A stretch of DNA of 11,500 nucleotides from Symbiodinium natans (taxonomy: Eukaryota; Sar; Dinophyceae; Suessiales; Symbiodiniaceae), in contig CAJNDS010000321.1 of assembly GCA_905221605.1 (NCBI GenBank), positions 128,501 to 140,000 of the forward strand, in the 5' to 3' direction. The position numbers and the translations under genes were made by a program. This document shows positions 9,001 to 11,042 of this stretch, piece after piece. The notes beneath the pieces are model-generated. The model had not been told where the DNA came from. It made no database searches and was given only the letters and a program-made list of their open reading frames with translations. Positions within the stretch are counted from its first letter, which is position 1, and each line of letters starts with the position of its first letter.

Positions 9001-9540
9001 GACAAGAATGCCGACGATCTCGTCCTGGCCGGCCTCATTGACGACCCCAACCTCGAACCTATGGGCTACGCTTGGCTCGGCAACTTCATGGGCGTGAAGG
9101 AATTCGCCCGGACAATCCGCGTCACCCGTGCGGTTTCCCACATCCTCACCTTTACGGAGGGCATCATTGGCATCCCGGACTTCGACGAGGAAGAGCATCT
9201 GGCAGTCTTTTTGGCCGAGATCCTCTCTGAGAATTATGGTGGGGCAAAGGAGACGTGCCGAAGGATGAAGGAATCGGCAGAAGCGTCCCGGGCCGCTCAG
9301 GCGCGGGCGGATGCAAGAAGGACGTCGCAAAATGCCCCCCGTTTTGGGGAGGCCGATCGTGACACGAATCGTGGCTGGTCGTGGAGCGACAACTCTTGGT
9401 CGCAGGGCGACTGGCATTCCTCAAGTTCCTGGCGTGATCGCCAGTGGCAGGATCAAGGATCCTGGTGGAGCTCAGGGAGTCGCACTACGGAGCACTCCCG
9501 TGGACCTTGGCGCTACGACCATCGAGATCGCAGCTGGTGA
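1..9540 (+). CDS. Giant Ty1/copia-type retrotransposon polyprotein with appended enzyme modules (5' end outside window)
   Basis: A single frame is open from base 1 to the TGA at 9538-9540, about 3,179 codons with no stop and no visible intron. No start codon is chosen: the GTG at 37 is merely an in-frame codon and the frame is open before it, so the protein continues upstream, where Gag and protease would be expected. Visible domains in order are integrase zinc motif, integrase core, reverse transcriptase with YVDD (2557-2568), RNase H, a 2OG-Fe(II) oxygenase-like domain, a cytosine-methyltransferase-like domain, an SGNH-hydrolase-like domain, a Tpt1/KptA-like domain, a zinc ribbon and a Trp/Ser-rich tail. 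IN before RT is the Ty1/copia order. Known copia polyproteins are usually about 1,300-1,500 residues, so roughly half of this protein is additional. Codons in the first ~5,740 bases have mixed third positions; later ones strongly favour G/C. The intact frame suggests recent insertion or continued selection. Coding status is near certain; how the product is processed is unknown. Confidence 0.93.
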   Translation, partial: HPDPEISAAINEVPPIDIPKEKLKRPGWVSHPNAKYLIVGHKPKTLRTATPRFPRCEVRSTWLFREGSWVKVEDKVNVRELDNKVARLEGNPILSLTIFEDPDVEPDSDNEGNARSLAEADLKAEAKSVEHLFSHRPKNPFCEVCQRAKMLAPQARKKGGSSTIVSKAFGDHITVDHIITRDLRDHGFQDERVALVVKDVFTKFRYVYPSPTKSSDQCFEDLLHFLGQEDAVGVFYSDNAPELHAAIKSLGVRHVTSREYVDTNKSVIEREIRTILEGTRSNLVQAGLPDKLWPLAAQHHAMALNATKRLDNGIVPWEARYGEPFSGIMIPFGARVLYWNNPKQNIPASSKFAPTGVEGIFLGYHIQPGFVWKEEYLVTPVKGCDFAFEIGNFPILRSKRMELLPGDFTFPMRPEQLALQESLRKPTLADQDCSWGDTEGAGTRAPPGDLPDEPLPPPGVPDLDGSDLKDRLSEYLDQVAKENEDYVPEDVGAVEDWLGRDAPGSSKEATSTPKASSTLPRHDPKTMPDGKKVPKGYNWDGVRLVRDKKGSKRPPDTPSEFWHMYSKAQREADIERFERKKAREAEEDARKALRDSPAMPVIAEPDPEPHRDRMASLYWAKLGQVASEMFAVVARVVGPKEIESTPAAKEAMDREWKKLADKSCWLEKKVREYRDVAAEAKHKNVKAHFGKIFEICSVKGDELPDGHPQKKWKGRSVFQGNNVQDENHDHAIFAELGSSPASMEAGKIIDVFGSQPGYVKQQADGIAAYTQALFKGIETWVRLPRNRWPKEWSGYEDPVCPLRLALYGHPDSGGIWERYCTEQLESVGFTAVLPDIWHSVFYHAELDLLLVVYVDDFKMAGPQDKINKGWELIAKVIDMEPAEVLGRYFGCHHVEQNQVQLSREDHPFAYVFDKKHASPAADYQVRPNRKEDFWEVDAELAAVVRHHIYPRRKLYVPTQDDVSKFPHISRQRITVFDDGRDPIHDDLNQGGPADQSGWWTGRTYFPITEVSDEDFSHALAAKHNKPKRSKAEAKREARQSKFKSTESISQGKTPSMTVPVNVVYYDMRDFLVSCVDRYCELAKVDKKSLKHVATPFHENRVAKVLENNEPSGKLQPIASRVLMKVLFAARMARWDLLRATQALASRVTKWSRDCDVALHRLISYINSSLEVRMRGFIGDRIQDCKLWMFCDADHAGSHDSKSTSGCALYLVGPNTYFPLNAFSKKQTSITTSSTESEVVAANQGIRAQGLPSLSLWIFLWREVASRTASYQARPKTKPNQRENDIIARIDPELDEIRYGECRADGRSVSDLNGLKVHLSPKFAVQLLEDNQATITILLKGDSEKLRHTDRTQRISFAWIKQQFERNFFEMINVDTKEQVADIFTKPFADRGKWEHALRLIAHVDAPLQGGRHSKAHESDAHLINKPVVHAHPVVKPSGDPCAVAAELTKDRDFSTKALLRVAQIMYPNKTKRKMIKLDNRSYYHIFGQWSYGGMQGVTKATRRWPQIARFLNGVVQAHAPKDFTWNSVLLNSCTSASVHKDHGNAKDSMSFALSVGDFKDGELWFADPLVSSEDAIVRVGPNGKRLKGRAVSTLNKAIIFDPRKLHCVLPFTGTRFSIVAYTSRSQDALQDQELNSLKTLGFRLPPRAASAASAREYSRPLGFKRIIVEFCCSPNSKLGQDRSASHGCYVLRVTSEDDVLKDSTLTSVVQKISTLCDEGGASKPILVYASLPCTGGCPWNRMTPDSPKWEQHQELFCKLLKQFRKFIRKLKEYKPQVAFELPKDCDYWKWDHVQHMVNDFGLEFYRCDGCMLGITNYQGLPLRKAWTIASSIPLQRLAAHKCDRSHVHGESRGQDLKDSENYSHAMTDCIHIDWKSFCDRRSNYAACAQQQFSCDHKHVCTRKTEQTNALAACCILAAEFCAPDMEATNAGIVAPTEVLRQWWDRRLWETSLSSEYRTMAPFQEDEASVNNFYKYLPRPLACEYALSDVREAGLVAKIGKLTDQGLAMLQPESTRGRLRYLVIVADSTTTFLTEGNWKTDLLADIKANRGNAFPHHLGVEYIPTWGANLTRLVELAVGKVTQLERETGASGQVSIDLMMIWNGNEFVGERGLFLDPGFKSKTEWLRGYPHMAKGSWEFIGPKVLREIGKLADLQSRASVGTVLLTSATDAASYCLPRDWGTIMADLLDYAAQLGLAVKHFNTPASQIRKFDHFHFQEDSAYRLQLLRWLGFTARIMVLRHQCSFFKEADIDLILQNYGHVSKPNVKFAVDVQVEEKLLNHFRKGRVAPTYQPLVEADPWDDIYFQGPQEQFPDTAPNHFVHRDFKDHVHLGDGEYVTREDYDEMIKKSEENAPRPGEAVVVPSSSSTARETKEKLLARGEVYSRQRTDPESSAPKRAKKGPHEADYDEPIKSGYYTTDDDWCLVDMLGLDWDAIHLCPPEGEAEWVDILQDEMPNFKYVNIPQHHKTALSGIVRGKIVPGLQGDGLWCSTRRILEAWNKKTNKDYGLGMLLTVVKNDNRSRFQLRIDRNHPLAEYYGLGGYPTLIRANQGISKDAMKGVPDSILAEAWFSMIPEAEMDVHSATWEGRPVLPLEKIPRRLYHRTYKDRAFAILDSCFIPGHHTANAFVYFADREVGPGENVPGVRSDRPVEIVINTMEALSQGAGLFYSRSDGVLCREAISGSTVLYIRDTRTDEILWSATDGPEGREEEENAPQVEEAESSGSMVVEAVGPLQEAQEEPDVEHEEAPLIKEEFDVPILEEVESTVPELPHLRVRFNTDADVIEVSPSGRNRLTEGQLQVVPDEGMATRSTAPATQAPRPGWNRGITQVQCVSCGKLRLEGQHKCFHCGYYVTRGATQSAFRMWMARERSHVLDALAEQLGKGLWELDAAKIRQAAGTHDLRGQQSVDGRAIMLARQNLKGFMKHGYTSMVDKFDQDDTYAIHAIKGGWTRRRLTIQDCVACAYLPNQGRSREQRELGYGSNKAWENKKVNHEGLARMVFFDKNADDLVLAGLIDDPNLEPMGYAWLGNFMGVKEFARTIRVTRAVSHILTFTEGIIGIPDFDEEEHLAVFLAEILSENYGGAKETCRRMKESAEASRAAQARADARRTSQNAPRFGEADRDTNRGWSWSDNSWSQGDWHSSSSWRDRQWQDQGSWWSSGSRTTEHSRGPWRYDHRDRSW
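385..445 (+). other. Integrase N-terminal zinc-binding (HHCC) motif
   Basis: Within the polyprotein, His codons at 391 and 403 and Cys codons at 424 and 433 form H-x3-H-x6-C-x2-C, followed by QRAKM. This is the compact GAG-pre-integrase type zinc motif that precedes the catalytic core in copia elements. In the family it folds the integrase N-terminus around zinc and assists multimerisation. The spacing between the His pair and Cys pair is much shorter than in classical copia elements, but the Cys pair and the basic residues that follow fit the family well. Confidence 0.8.
500..1000 (+). other. Integrase catalytic core (rve, DDE)
   Basis: This domain would insert the reverse-transcribed DNA into the genome by strand transfer. 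The acidic triad is visible: Asp in TVDHI (codon 526), Asp in FYSDNAPEL (codon 712) and Glu in SVIERE (codon 805). These are followed by the helix-rich stretch ending in AMALNATKR (about 895-930), which matches the copia pattern of 'ER..RTI.E..R..L...GLP...W..A'. The D-to-E spacing of about 30 residues is a little short for copia. All three catalytic residues are present, so the domain could be active. A further stretch to about 1200 (GARVLYWN, GIFLGYH) matches the post-core region of copia integrases. Confidence 0.88.
1330..1353 (+). repeat. Possible divergent in-frame hairpin (copy 5) in the integrase/RT linker
   Basis: CCCC-GCCT-GGGG forms a short perfect stem within coding sequence reading R-A-P-P-G-D. 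It resembles the three strong hairpins downstream (7054, 8134, 9334) but lacks one codon in the loop region and has no outer GCC/GGC stem. It lies in a Pro- and acidic-rich linker between the integrase and RT modules, the same kind of place as the others. It may be a chance stem in a proline/glycine-rich coding stretch. Confidence 0.25.
1950..2730 (+). other. Reverse transcriptase, Ty1/copia type
   Basis: This domain copies the element RNA into DNA. The start is near MDREWKKL, corresponding to the 'EW..A...E' entry of copia RTs. Motif A is QQADGIAAYTQALFKG, with the probable catalytic Asp at codon 2290, aligned with 'QLDV..AFL.G' of other copia elements. WVRLP follows in place of the usual 'VYM.QP'. 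The finger/palm region LRLALYGHPDSGGIWE (about 2405-2450) corresponds to 'L.KSLYGLKQ..R.W', and motif C is VVYVDDFKM (YVDD at 2557-2568). All three catalytic Asp positions appear intact. The substitution of LYGHPD for LYGLKQ marks a divergent lineage. Confidence 0.88.
2860..3340 (+). other. Enlarged region between RT and RNase H
   Basis: About 330 residues separate YVDD from the RNase H Asp; I expect roughly half that in an ordinary copia protein. The extra part includes a charged, Gly/Trp-containing segment (DDGRDPIHDD, GGPADQSGWW), a Lys/Arg-rich segment near 3070-3130 (KPKRSKAEAKREARQ) that could bind nucleic acid or act in nuclear entry, and a more structured stretch. The copia-like thumb/connection sequence seems to resume at about 3350 (SRVLMKVLFAARMARWDLL). 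I do not recognise the inserted segment as a known domain. Confidence 0.5.
3550..4190 (+). other. RNase H domain, Ty1/copia type
   Basis: RNase H would remove the RNA strand during reverse transcription. The family signature is clear: FCDADHAGSHDSKSTSG (codons from 3568), TSSTESEVVAA with the catalytic Glu near 3703, LLEDNQATI (codons from 3979) and the C-terminal HTDRTQRISFAWIKQ and EQVADIFTKPF (ends about 4160), matching copia 'H..RHI......R' and 'Q.AD..TK.L'. A non-family insert of about 60 residues lies between VAANQG and VQLLEDNQ (about 3740-3960). Confidence 0.88.
4211..4236 (+). repeat. Probable divergent in-frame hairpin (copy 4) at the RNase H/oxygenase junction
   Basis: ATGCC (4211-4215) can pair with GGCAT (4232-4236), and CCTC (4216-4219) with GGGG (4225-4228) including one T-G wobble, leaving a 5-nt loop and a 3-nt bulge on the 3' side. 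The three strong copies at 7054, 8134 and 9334 share the same GCC/CCYC stem order and 5-nt loop but have a one-base A bulge. The protein reads D-A-P-L-Q-G-G, compared with N-A-P-x-x-[GE]-E in the others. It sits just after the end of RNase H. Confidence 0.45.
4370..4880 (+). other. 2-oxoglutarate/Fe(II) dioxygenase-like domain
   Basis: The expected chemistry is Fe(II)- and 2-oxoglutarate-dependent hydroxylation, possibly of a nucleic-acid base. The metal triad is visible: H-x-D at SVHKDHG (His codon 4615, Asp codon 4621) and the distal His at DPRKLHC (codon 4816). An Arg nine residues later (GTRFSIV, codon 4843) is placed where the family binds 2-oxoglutarate. Between them FKDGELWFAD forms the typical 'GGEL' strand. 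The spacing and the 'H.D...GELW...H.......R.S' pattern resemble the TET/JBP-like base oxygenases, but AlkB or prolyl-hydroxylase relatives cannot be excluded without a profile search. It lies directly downstream of RNase H in the same protein and directly upstream of a methyltransferase-like domain. Confidence 0.72.
4980..5620 (+). other. Cytosine-C5 DNA-methyltransferase-like domain (divergent)
   Basis: The family would transfer a methyl group from S-adenosylmethionine to cytosine. IVEFCCSPNSKLG (codons from 4999) has the position and form of SAM-binding motif I. YASLPCTGGCPW (codons from 5182) carries a Pro-Cys pair (Cys codon 5197) like the motif IV nucleophile. VAFELPKDCDYW (Glu codon 5338) resembles motif VI 'ENV'. 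GLPLRKAWTIAS (Arg codon 5467) resembles motif VIII. A final HGESRGQDLKDSENY and AMTDCIHIDW close the domain. No target-recognition domain is recognised and the motifs are far from canonical, so activity is uncertain. From memory, cytosine methyltransferases have been reported inside Symbiodinium retrotransposons; whether this belongs to that group needs checking. Confidence 0.55.
5590..5775 (+). other. Cysteine-rich bridge segment
   Basis: Following the methyltransferase-like domain, about 55 residues hold eight Cys and several His (motifs CDRR, CAQQQFSCDHKHVC, ACCILAAEFC). This could bind metal, but no standard zinc-finger spacing is evident. The segment ends where codon composition turns G/C-rich. 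Confidence 0.35.
5880..6700 (+). other. SGNH/GDSL-hydrolase-like domain
   Basis: SGNH hydrolases are esterase/lipase-fold enzymes with four short conserved blocks. Here RYLVIVADSTT (Ser codon 6079) matches block I, with ADS in place of GDS. SIDLMMIWNGNE (codons from 6280) matches block III, normally 'GxND'. KFDHFHFQ (Asp codon 6631, His codon 6640) matches block V D-x-x-H, which supplies the other catalytic residues. The order and spacing fit the fold. Esterase-like domains are known in some non-LTR retrotransposons, where their role is unclear. The substrate here cannot be told. The substitution of GNE for GxND leaves activity open. Confidence 0.5.
7051..7074 (+). repeat. In-frame hairpin element, copy 1
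   Basis: After AAT, the sequence folds as GCC-CCCC-GTCCA-GGGG-A-GGC: a 3-bp outer stem (7054-7056 with 7071-7073), a 4-bp inner stem (7057-7060 with 7066-7069), a 5-nt loop and a single bulged A (7070). It is translated as N-A-P-R-P-G-E-A. It lies in the low-complexity linker between the SGNH-like and Tpt1-like modules. The other strong copies are at 8131-8154 and 9331-9354, in the same reading frame. Confidence 0.75.
7240..8075 (+). other. Tpt1/KptA-like RNA 2'-phosphotransferase domain
   Basis: Tpt1/KptA enzymes remove a 2'-phosphate from RNA splice junctions using NAD+, via an ADP-ribosylated intermediate. Both lobes are recognisable. The N-terminal lobe has LQGDGLWCSTRRIL, then VVKNDNRSRFQL (the 'KxRFxL' element) and IRANQGIS (7633-7656), matching the family 'IRAxQGHS'. 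The C-terminal ADP-ribosyltransferase lobe has RLYHRTY (His codon 7801; family 'LYHGT'), AILDSCFIPG, FVYFAD, GVRSDRPVEIVIN and GLFYSRSDGVLC (family 'Fy.S.NGVwLt'). Differences from the family are QGIS for QGHS, HRT for HGT, and apparently NAFVYF (from codon 7870) where 'RxHVHF' is expected, which would remove one active-site Arg. The domain may therefore be altered or inactive, perhaps kept for RNA or NAD+ binding. Family assignment is strong; activity is doubtful. Confidence 0.78.
8100..8310 (+). other. Acidic low-complexity linker
   Basis: About 65 residues dominated by Glu with Pro, Val and Ser (EGREEEE, EAQEEPDVEHEEAPLIKEEF). It probably forms an unstructured spacer between the Tpt1-like domain and the zinc-ribbon region. 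No domain is recognised. Confidence 0.7.
8131..8154 (+). repeat. In-frame hairpin element, copy 2 (with compensatory pair)
   Basis: The fold is GCC-CCTC-AGGTA-GAGG-A-GGC: the same stem lengths, 5-nt loop and bulged A as the copies at 7051 and 9331. The third pair of the inner stem is T8139-A8147 instead of C-G, so both sides changed together. The T is silent in the Pro codon; the A turns Gly into Glu. It is translated as N-A-P-Q-V-E-E-A and lies immediately after the Tpt1-like domain, at the start of the acidic linker. Confidence 0.75.
8480..9300 (+). other. Zinc ribbon followed by unrecognised C-terminal domain
   Basis: QCVSCGKLRLEGQHKCFHCG places Cys at codons 8488, 8497, 8530 and 8539, a C-x2-C-x10-C-x2-C zinc ribbon that could bind nucleic acid or protein. 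The following ~250 residues (AFRMWMARERSHVLDALAEQL, GFMKHGYTSMVDKFD, RRRLTIQDCVACAYLPNQG, GYAWLGNFMGVKEF, EEHLAVFLAEIL) look folded and mostly helical, with an Ala/Arg/Glu-rich helix near 9240-9320. I do not recognise this domain. A nucleic-acid-packaging (Gag-like) role is possible, given the zinc motif and basic tail, but is not shown. Confidence 0.5.
9331..9354 (+). repeat. In-frame hairpin element, copy 3
   Basis: The fold is GCC-CCCC-GTTTT-GGGG-A-GGC, identical to copy 1 at 7051 except for the loop (GTTTT instead of GTCCA). It is translated as N-A-P-R-F-G-E-A. It separates the unrecognised C-terminal domain from the Trp/Ser/Arg-rich tail. Confidence 0.75.
9355..9537 (+). other. Trp/Ser/Arg/Gln-rich C-terminal tail
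   Basis: The last ~60 residues are rich in Trp, Ser, Arg, Gly and Asp with irregular W-S repeats (GWSWSDNSWSQGDWHSSSSW, WQDQGSWWSSGSR, RSW at the end). Such tails in other RNA-associated proteins are disordered and can bind RNA or drive condensation; here that is inference. The stop TGA follows immediately. Confidence 0.6.
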
Positions 9541-9827
9541 GTCCTGAGTTCCGCAATTCTGCTGGAGTAGCTTAGCATCTTGACCGTGACGCTCTGTTTT
9601 CCTTTCTTTTGAGGTCGGTGCTGAGTGAACCACTGTTTTGCACGAGCCACCTTTGTATCCCCGCCAGCGTTTCAAATTTCTTAAGCTGGTGCGCGGTGAT
9701 CTGTGGCGTTGAACCTGAATTAAAACTCGGGTGAGCGCACTTTGAACATACAGTAGAGGAGCAAAACGCAGCACGTAGTGCTTGCCGTGGATTCGTTGAC
9801 TGCGTTTCAGCATTCTCACGCTTCAAC
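9541..9827 (+). other. 3' untranslated region of the retroelement
   Basis: These ~290 bases between the polyprotein stop and the purine tract contain no convincing gene; small reverse-strand frames here have no recognisable product. The sequence is unremarkable in composition and best read as the element's 3' non-coding leader to the LTR. Confidence 0.5.
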
Positions 9828-9835
9828 GAGGGGGG
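9828..9835 (+). promoter_or_regulatory. Candidate polypurine tract (plus-strand DNA primer)
   Basis: GAGGGGGG stands directly before TGTATT. LTR retrotransposons prime plus-strand DNA from a purine run ending exactly at the 3' LTR, and LTRs normally start with TG. Its position ~290 bases after the stop is suitable. Short G runs also occur elsewhere in the window, so this is moderate evidence only. Confidence 0.45.
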
Positions 9836-9958
9836 TGTATTTTATATCTGTGCATTCCCTCCACTTTTGCTTCCATGTATGTTGCACTTACCTGTGACGC
9901 TCAAGCCCTCTGAGTAAAAAGGTTAGGCGCGCCCCTGCTCATGGCTTAACGGATAACA
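9836..9958 (+). mobile_element. Candidate short 3' LTR
   Basis: The segment begins TGTATT right after the purine run and can end at GGATAACA, giving the TGT...ACA termini common in copia elements; the length would be about 123 bp, short for an LTR. It contains TATTTTATAT near its start (9839-9848), which could serve as a TATA- or TTTT-type promoter element, and AAAAAGG (9916-9922), similar to an AAAAG signal proposed for dinoflagellate polyadenylation (from memory). The 5' LTR is outside the window, so neither the ends nor a target duplication can be checked. The 3' boundary is the weakest part of the call. Confidence 0.35.
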
Positions 9959-9982
9959 ACTGGTGGATTTCCCAAACTATAG

Positions 9983-10087
9983 TTCTAGGGTTTAGGGGTT
10001 CTAGGGTTTAGGGGTTCTAGGGTTTAGGGGTTCTAGGGTTTAGGGGTTCCAGGGTTTAGGGTTTAAGAGGGTTCCAGGTTCTAGGGG
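9983..10087 (+). repeat. Telomere-like array 1 (G-rich strand), 16-bp compound unit
   Basis: Four near-perfect 16-bp units of TTCTAGGGTTTAGGGG (from 9983, 9999, 10015, 10031), followed by degenerate TTCCAGGG/TTTAGGG copies. Each unit is a pair of 8-mers related to the TTTAGGG telomere repeat, showing amplification of a variant dimer rather than of the simple heptamer. Confidence 0.9.
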
Positions 10088-10208
10088 TTTTGTTGGAAGC
10101 CCTGGGTCATGAAGTGTAGGGTACTACCCGCATCTTACGCTGCCTCAAGCACCCTCACCTTGAAATCAGCCCAAAAAAAGGGTCTAGGGCTTTCCTGGCT
10201 TAGAAGCA
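10088..10208. other. Spacer without recognised gene
   Basis: About 120 bases between opposite-facing telomere-like arrays. A small perfect hairpin GGGTA-C-TACCC is present near 10118-10128. No coding signal is seen. Confidence 0.5.
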
Positions 10209-10248
10209 CCCTAAACCCTAAACCCTAAACCCTAAACCCTAAACCCTA
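10209..10248 (-). repeat. Telomere-like array 2 (CCCTAAA on plus strand)
   Basis: Five perfect CCCTAAA units (10209-10243) plus a partial one. Orientation is opposite to array 1, so the two could pair as a large foldback. Confidence 0.9.
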
Positions 10249-10298
10249 GGTGTCCTCTCCCTTGCAGCTCCGCGGTGCTTCGCCCCTAAAATGTTGCT

Positions 10299-10359
10299 CT
10301 AAACCCTTAACCCTTAACCCTTATCCCTAAACCCTAAACCCTAAACCCTAAACCCTAAG
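10299..10359 (-). repeat. Telomere-like array 3 (CCCTTAA then CCCTAAA)
   Basis: Two CCCTTAA units and one CCCTTAT, then four perfect CCCTAAA units (10325-10352) and a final CCCTAAG. Same orientation as array 2, separated from it by about 50 bases of unrelated sequence. Confidence 0.9.
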
Positions 10360-10425
10360 CCCCGAACTGTTGAGTTCAGTCTCGGGCCTTCTGACCCAAA
10401 AGCCCTTAAATGTCAAAAAGTTGTT

Positions 10426-10494
10426 GAGGGTTTAGGGTTTTAGGGTTTAGGGTTCAGGGTTAAGGGTTTAGGGCTTAGGGTTTAGGATTTGAGG
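10426..10494 (+). repeat. Telomere-like array 4 (TTTAGGG, degenerate)
   Basis: About nine heptamer-type units, several variant (TTTTAGGG, TTCAGGG, TTAAGGG, CTTAGGG). It faces array 3 across about 65 bases, giving an inverted pair. Confidence 0.88.
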
Positions 10495-10569
10495 TTCCTG
10501 ACGCGCGAACAATCCACCCACAAGACTGGGGAAGTCATAACCTCAAGGCTCAGAAGCTCTTTGCTCCCA

Positions 10570-10812
10570 ACGGCTTACTGTTGGTTAGTAGGGAATGACG
10601 GAATGAGGTACCCTAGATAATCCCTTAAAGGGTCTATTTAGGGAGATATAGGGTGCCTTAGATCATCCCTCAAAGGGTACATATATAGGGGGATATAGGG
10701 TACCCTATACCATCCCTTAAAGGGTATATATAGGGGAATATAGGGTACCCTATATCATCCCTTAGAGGGTCTATGTACCTTATTCCCTGCCTACTAAGCA
10801 GCAGCAAGACGG
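10570..10812. mobile_element. Foldback/MITE-like element with ACGG target-site duplication
   Basis: The element spans 10574-10808. Its left end CTTACTGTTGGTTAGTAGG and the reverse complement of its right end, CTTGCTGCTGCTTAGTAGG, match at 16 of 19 bases; similarity continues inward (GGAATGAGGTAC against GGAATAAGGTAC) after a 4-nt indel. Identical ACGG tetramers flank it at 10570-10573 and 10809-10812, as expected for a 4-bp target duplication. The inside is a tandem minisatellite, and no transposase is encoded, so it would be non-autonomous. The inverted ends are well supported; the 4-bp duplication alone is weak evidence. Confidence 0.55.
10607..10785 (+). repeat. Minisatellite of ~45-47 bp units with two palindromes per unit
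   Basis: About four tandem units begin at the GGTACC-type motif (10607, 10652, 10699, 10744; spacings 45, 47 and 45). Typical units contain GGGTACCC, then ATCCCTTAAAGGGT, then a TATATAGGG-like A/T stretch. Both GGGTACCC and CCCTT-A-AAGGG are palindromic, so each unit can fold. The array fills the interior of the foldback element. Confidence 0.85.
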
Positions 10813-10874
10813 CCGCCGACTCAGGCAGTGATGAGGACAGCCACGAGGCCGCACCGAATCGACATGGGGTTTAG
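10797..10874 (+). pseudogene. Possible short coding remnant
   Basis: A G/C-rich stretch between the foldback element and telomere-like array 5 reads in one frame as SSSKTAADSGSDEDSHEAAP and a few more residues, then meets a stop inside the array. The acidic Ser/Asp/Glu-rich content and composition differ from the surrounding repeats and look like a piece of a disordered protein region. It is too short to identify and may be chance. Confidence 0.2.
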
Positions 10875-10918
10875 GGTTTAGGGTTTAGGGTTTAGGGTTT
10901 AGGGTTTAGGGTTTAGGG
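10870..10918 (+). repeat. Telomere-like array 5 (seven perfect TTTAGGG units)
   Basis: Seven uninterrupted TTTAGGG heptamers, the purest array in the window. The lack of decay suggests a younger insertion, or continued homogenisation compared with arrays 4 and 6. Confidence 0.93.
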
Positions 10919-10933
10919 GTCCAGAGCCGATCG

Positions 10934-11026
10934 CCTAAAAAAACCCTTAACCCCAAACCTCAGACCCTAAACCCTAGGCCCTGGACTAAACCCTAAACCC
11001 TCAACCCTAAAACCTAAACCCTAAAC
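10934..11026 (-). repeat. Telomere-like array 6 (CCCTAAA, degenerate)
   Basis: Degenerate CCCTAAA/CCCTTAA units (such as CCCTAAACCCT and AACCTAAACCCTAAA), opposite in orientation to array 5 and only about 15 bases from it, so the two can form a long foldback. Confidence 0.85.
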
Positions 11027-11042
11027 ACCTTCCCGGGCTTTT

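Noticed and set aside
8737-9417. Long reverse-strand open frame (226 codons) opposite the C-terminal domain
   Set aside because: It lies wholly opposite a well-supported coding region with G/C-ending codons, which creates long antisense frames; its translation shows no recognisable domain.
9983-11026. CRISPR-like or chromosome-terminal telomere interpretation of the repeat arrays
   Set aside because: Units are contiguous without spacers, so not CRISPR; orientation changes several times and unique sequence continues beyond, so not a chromosome end.
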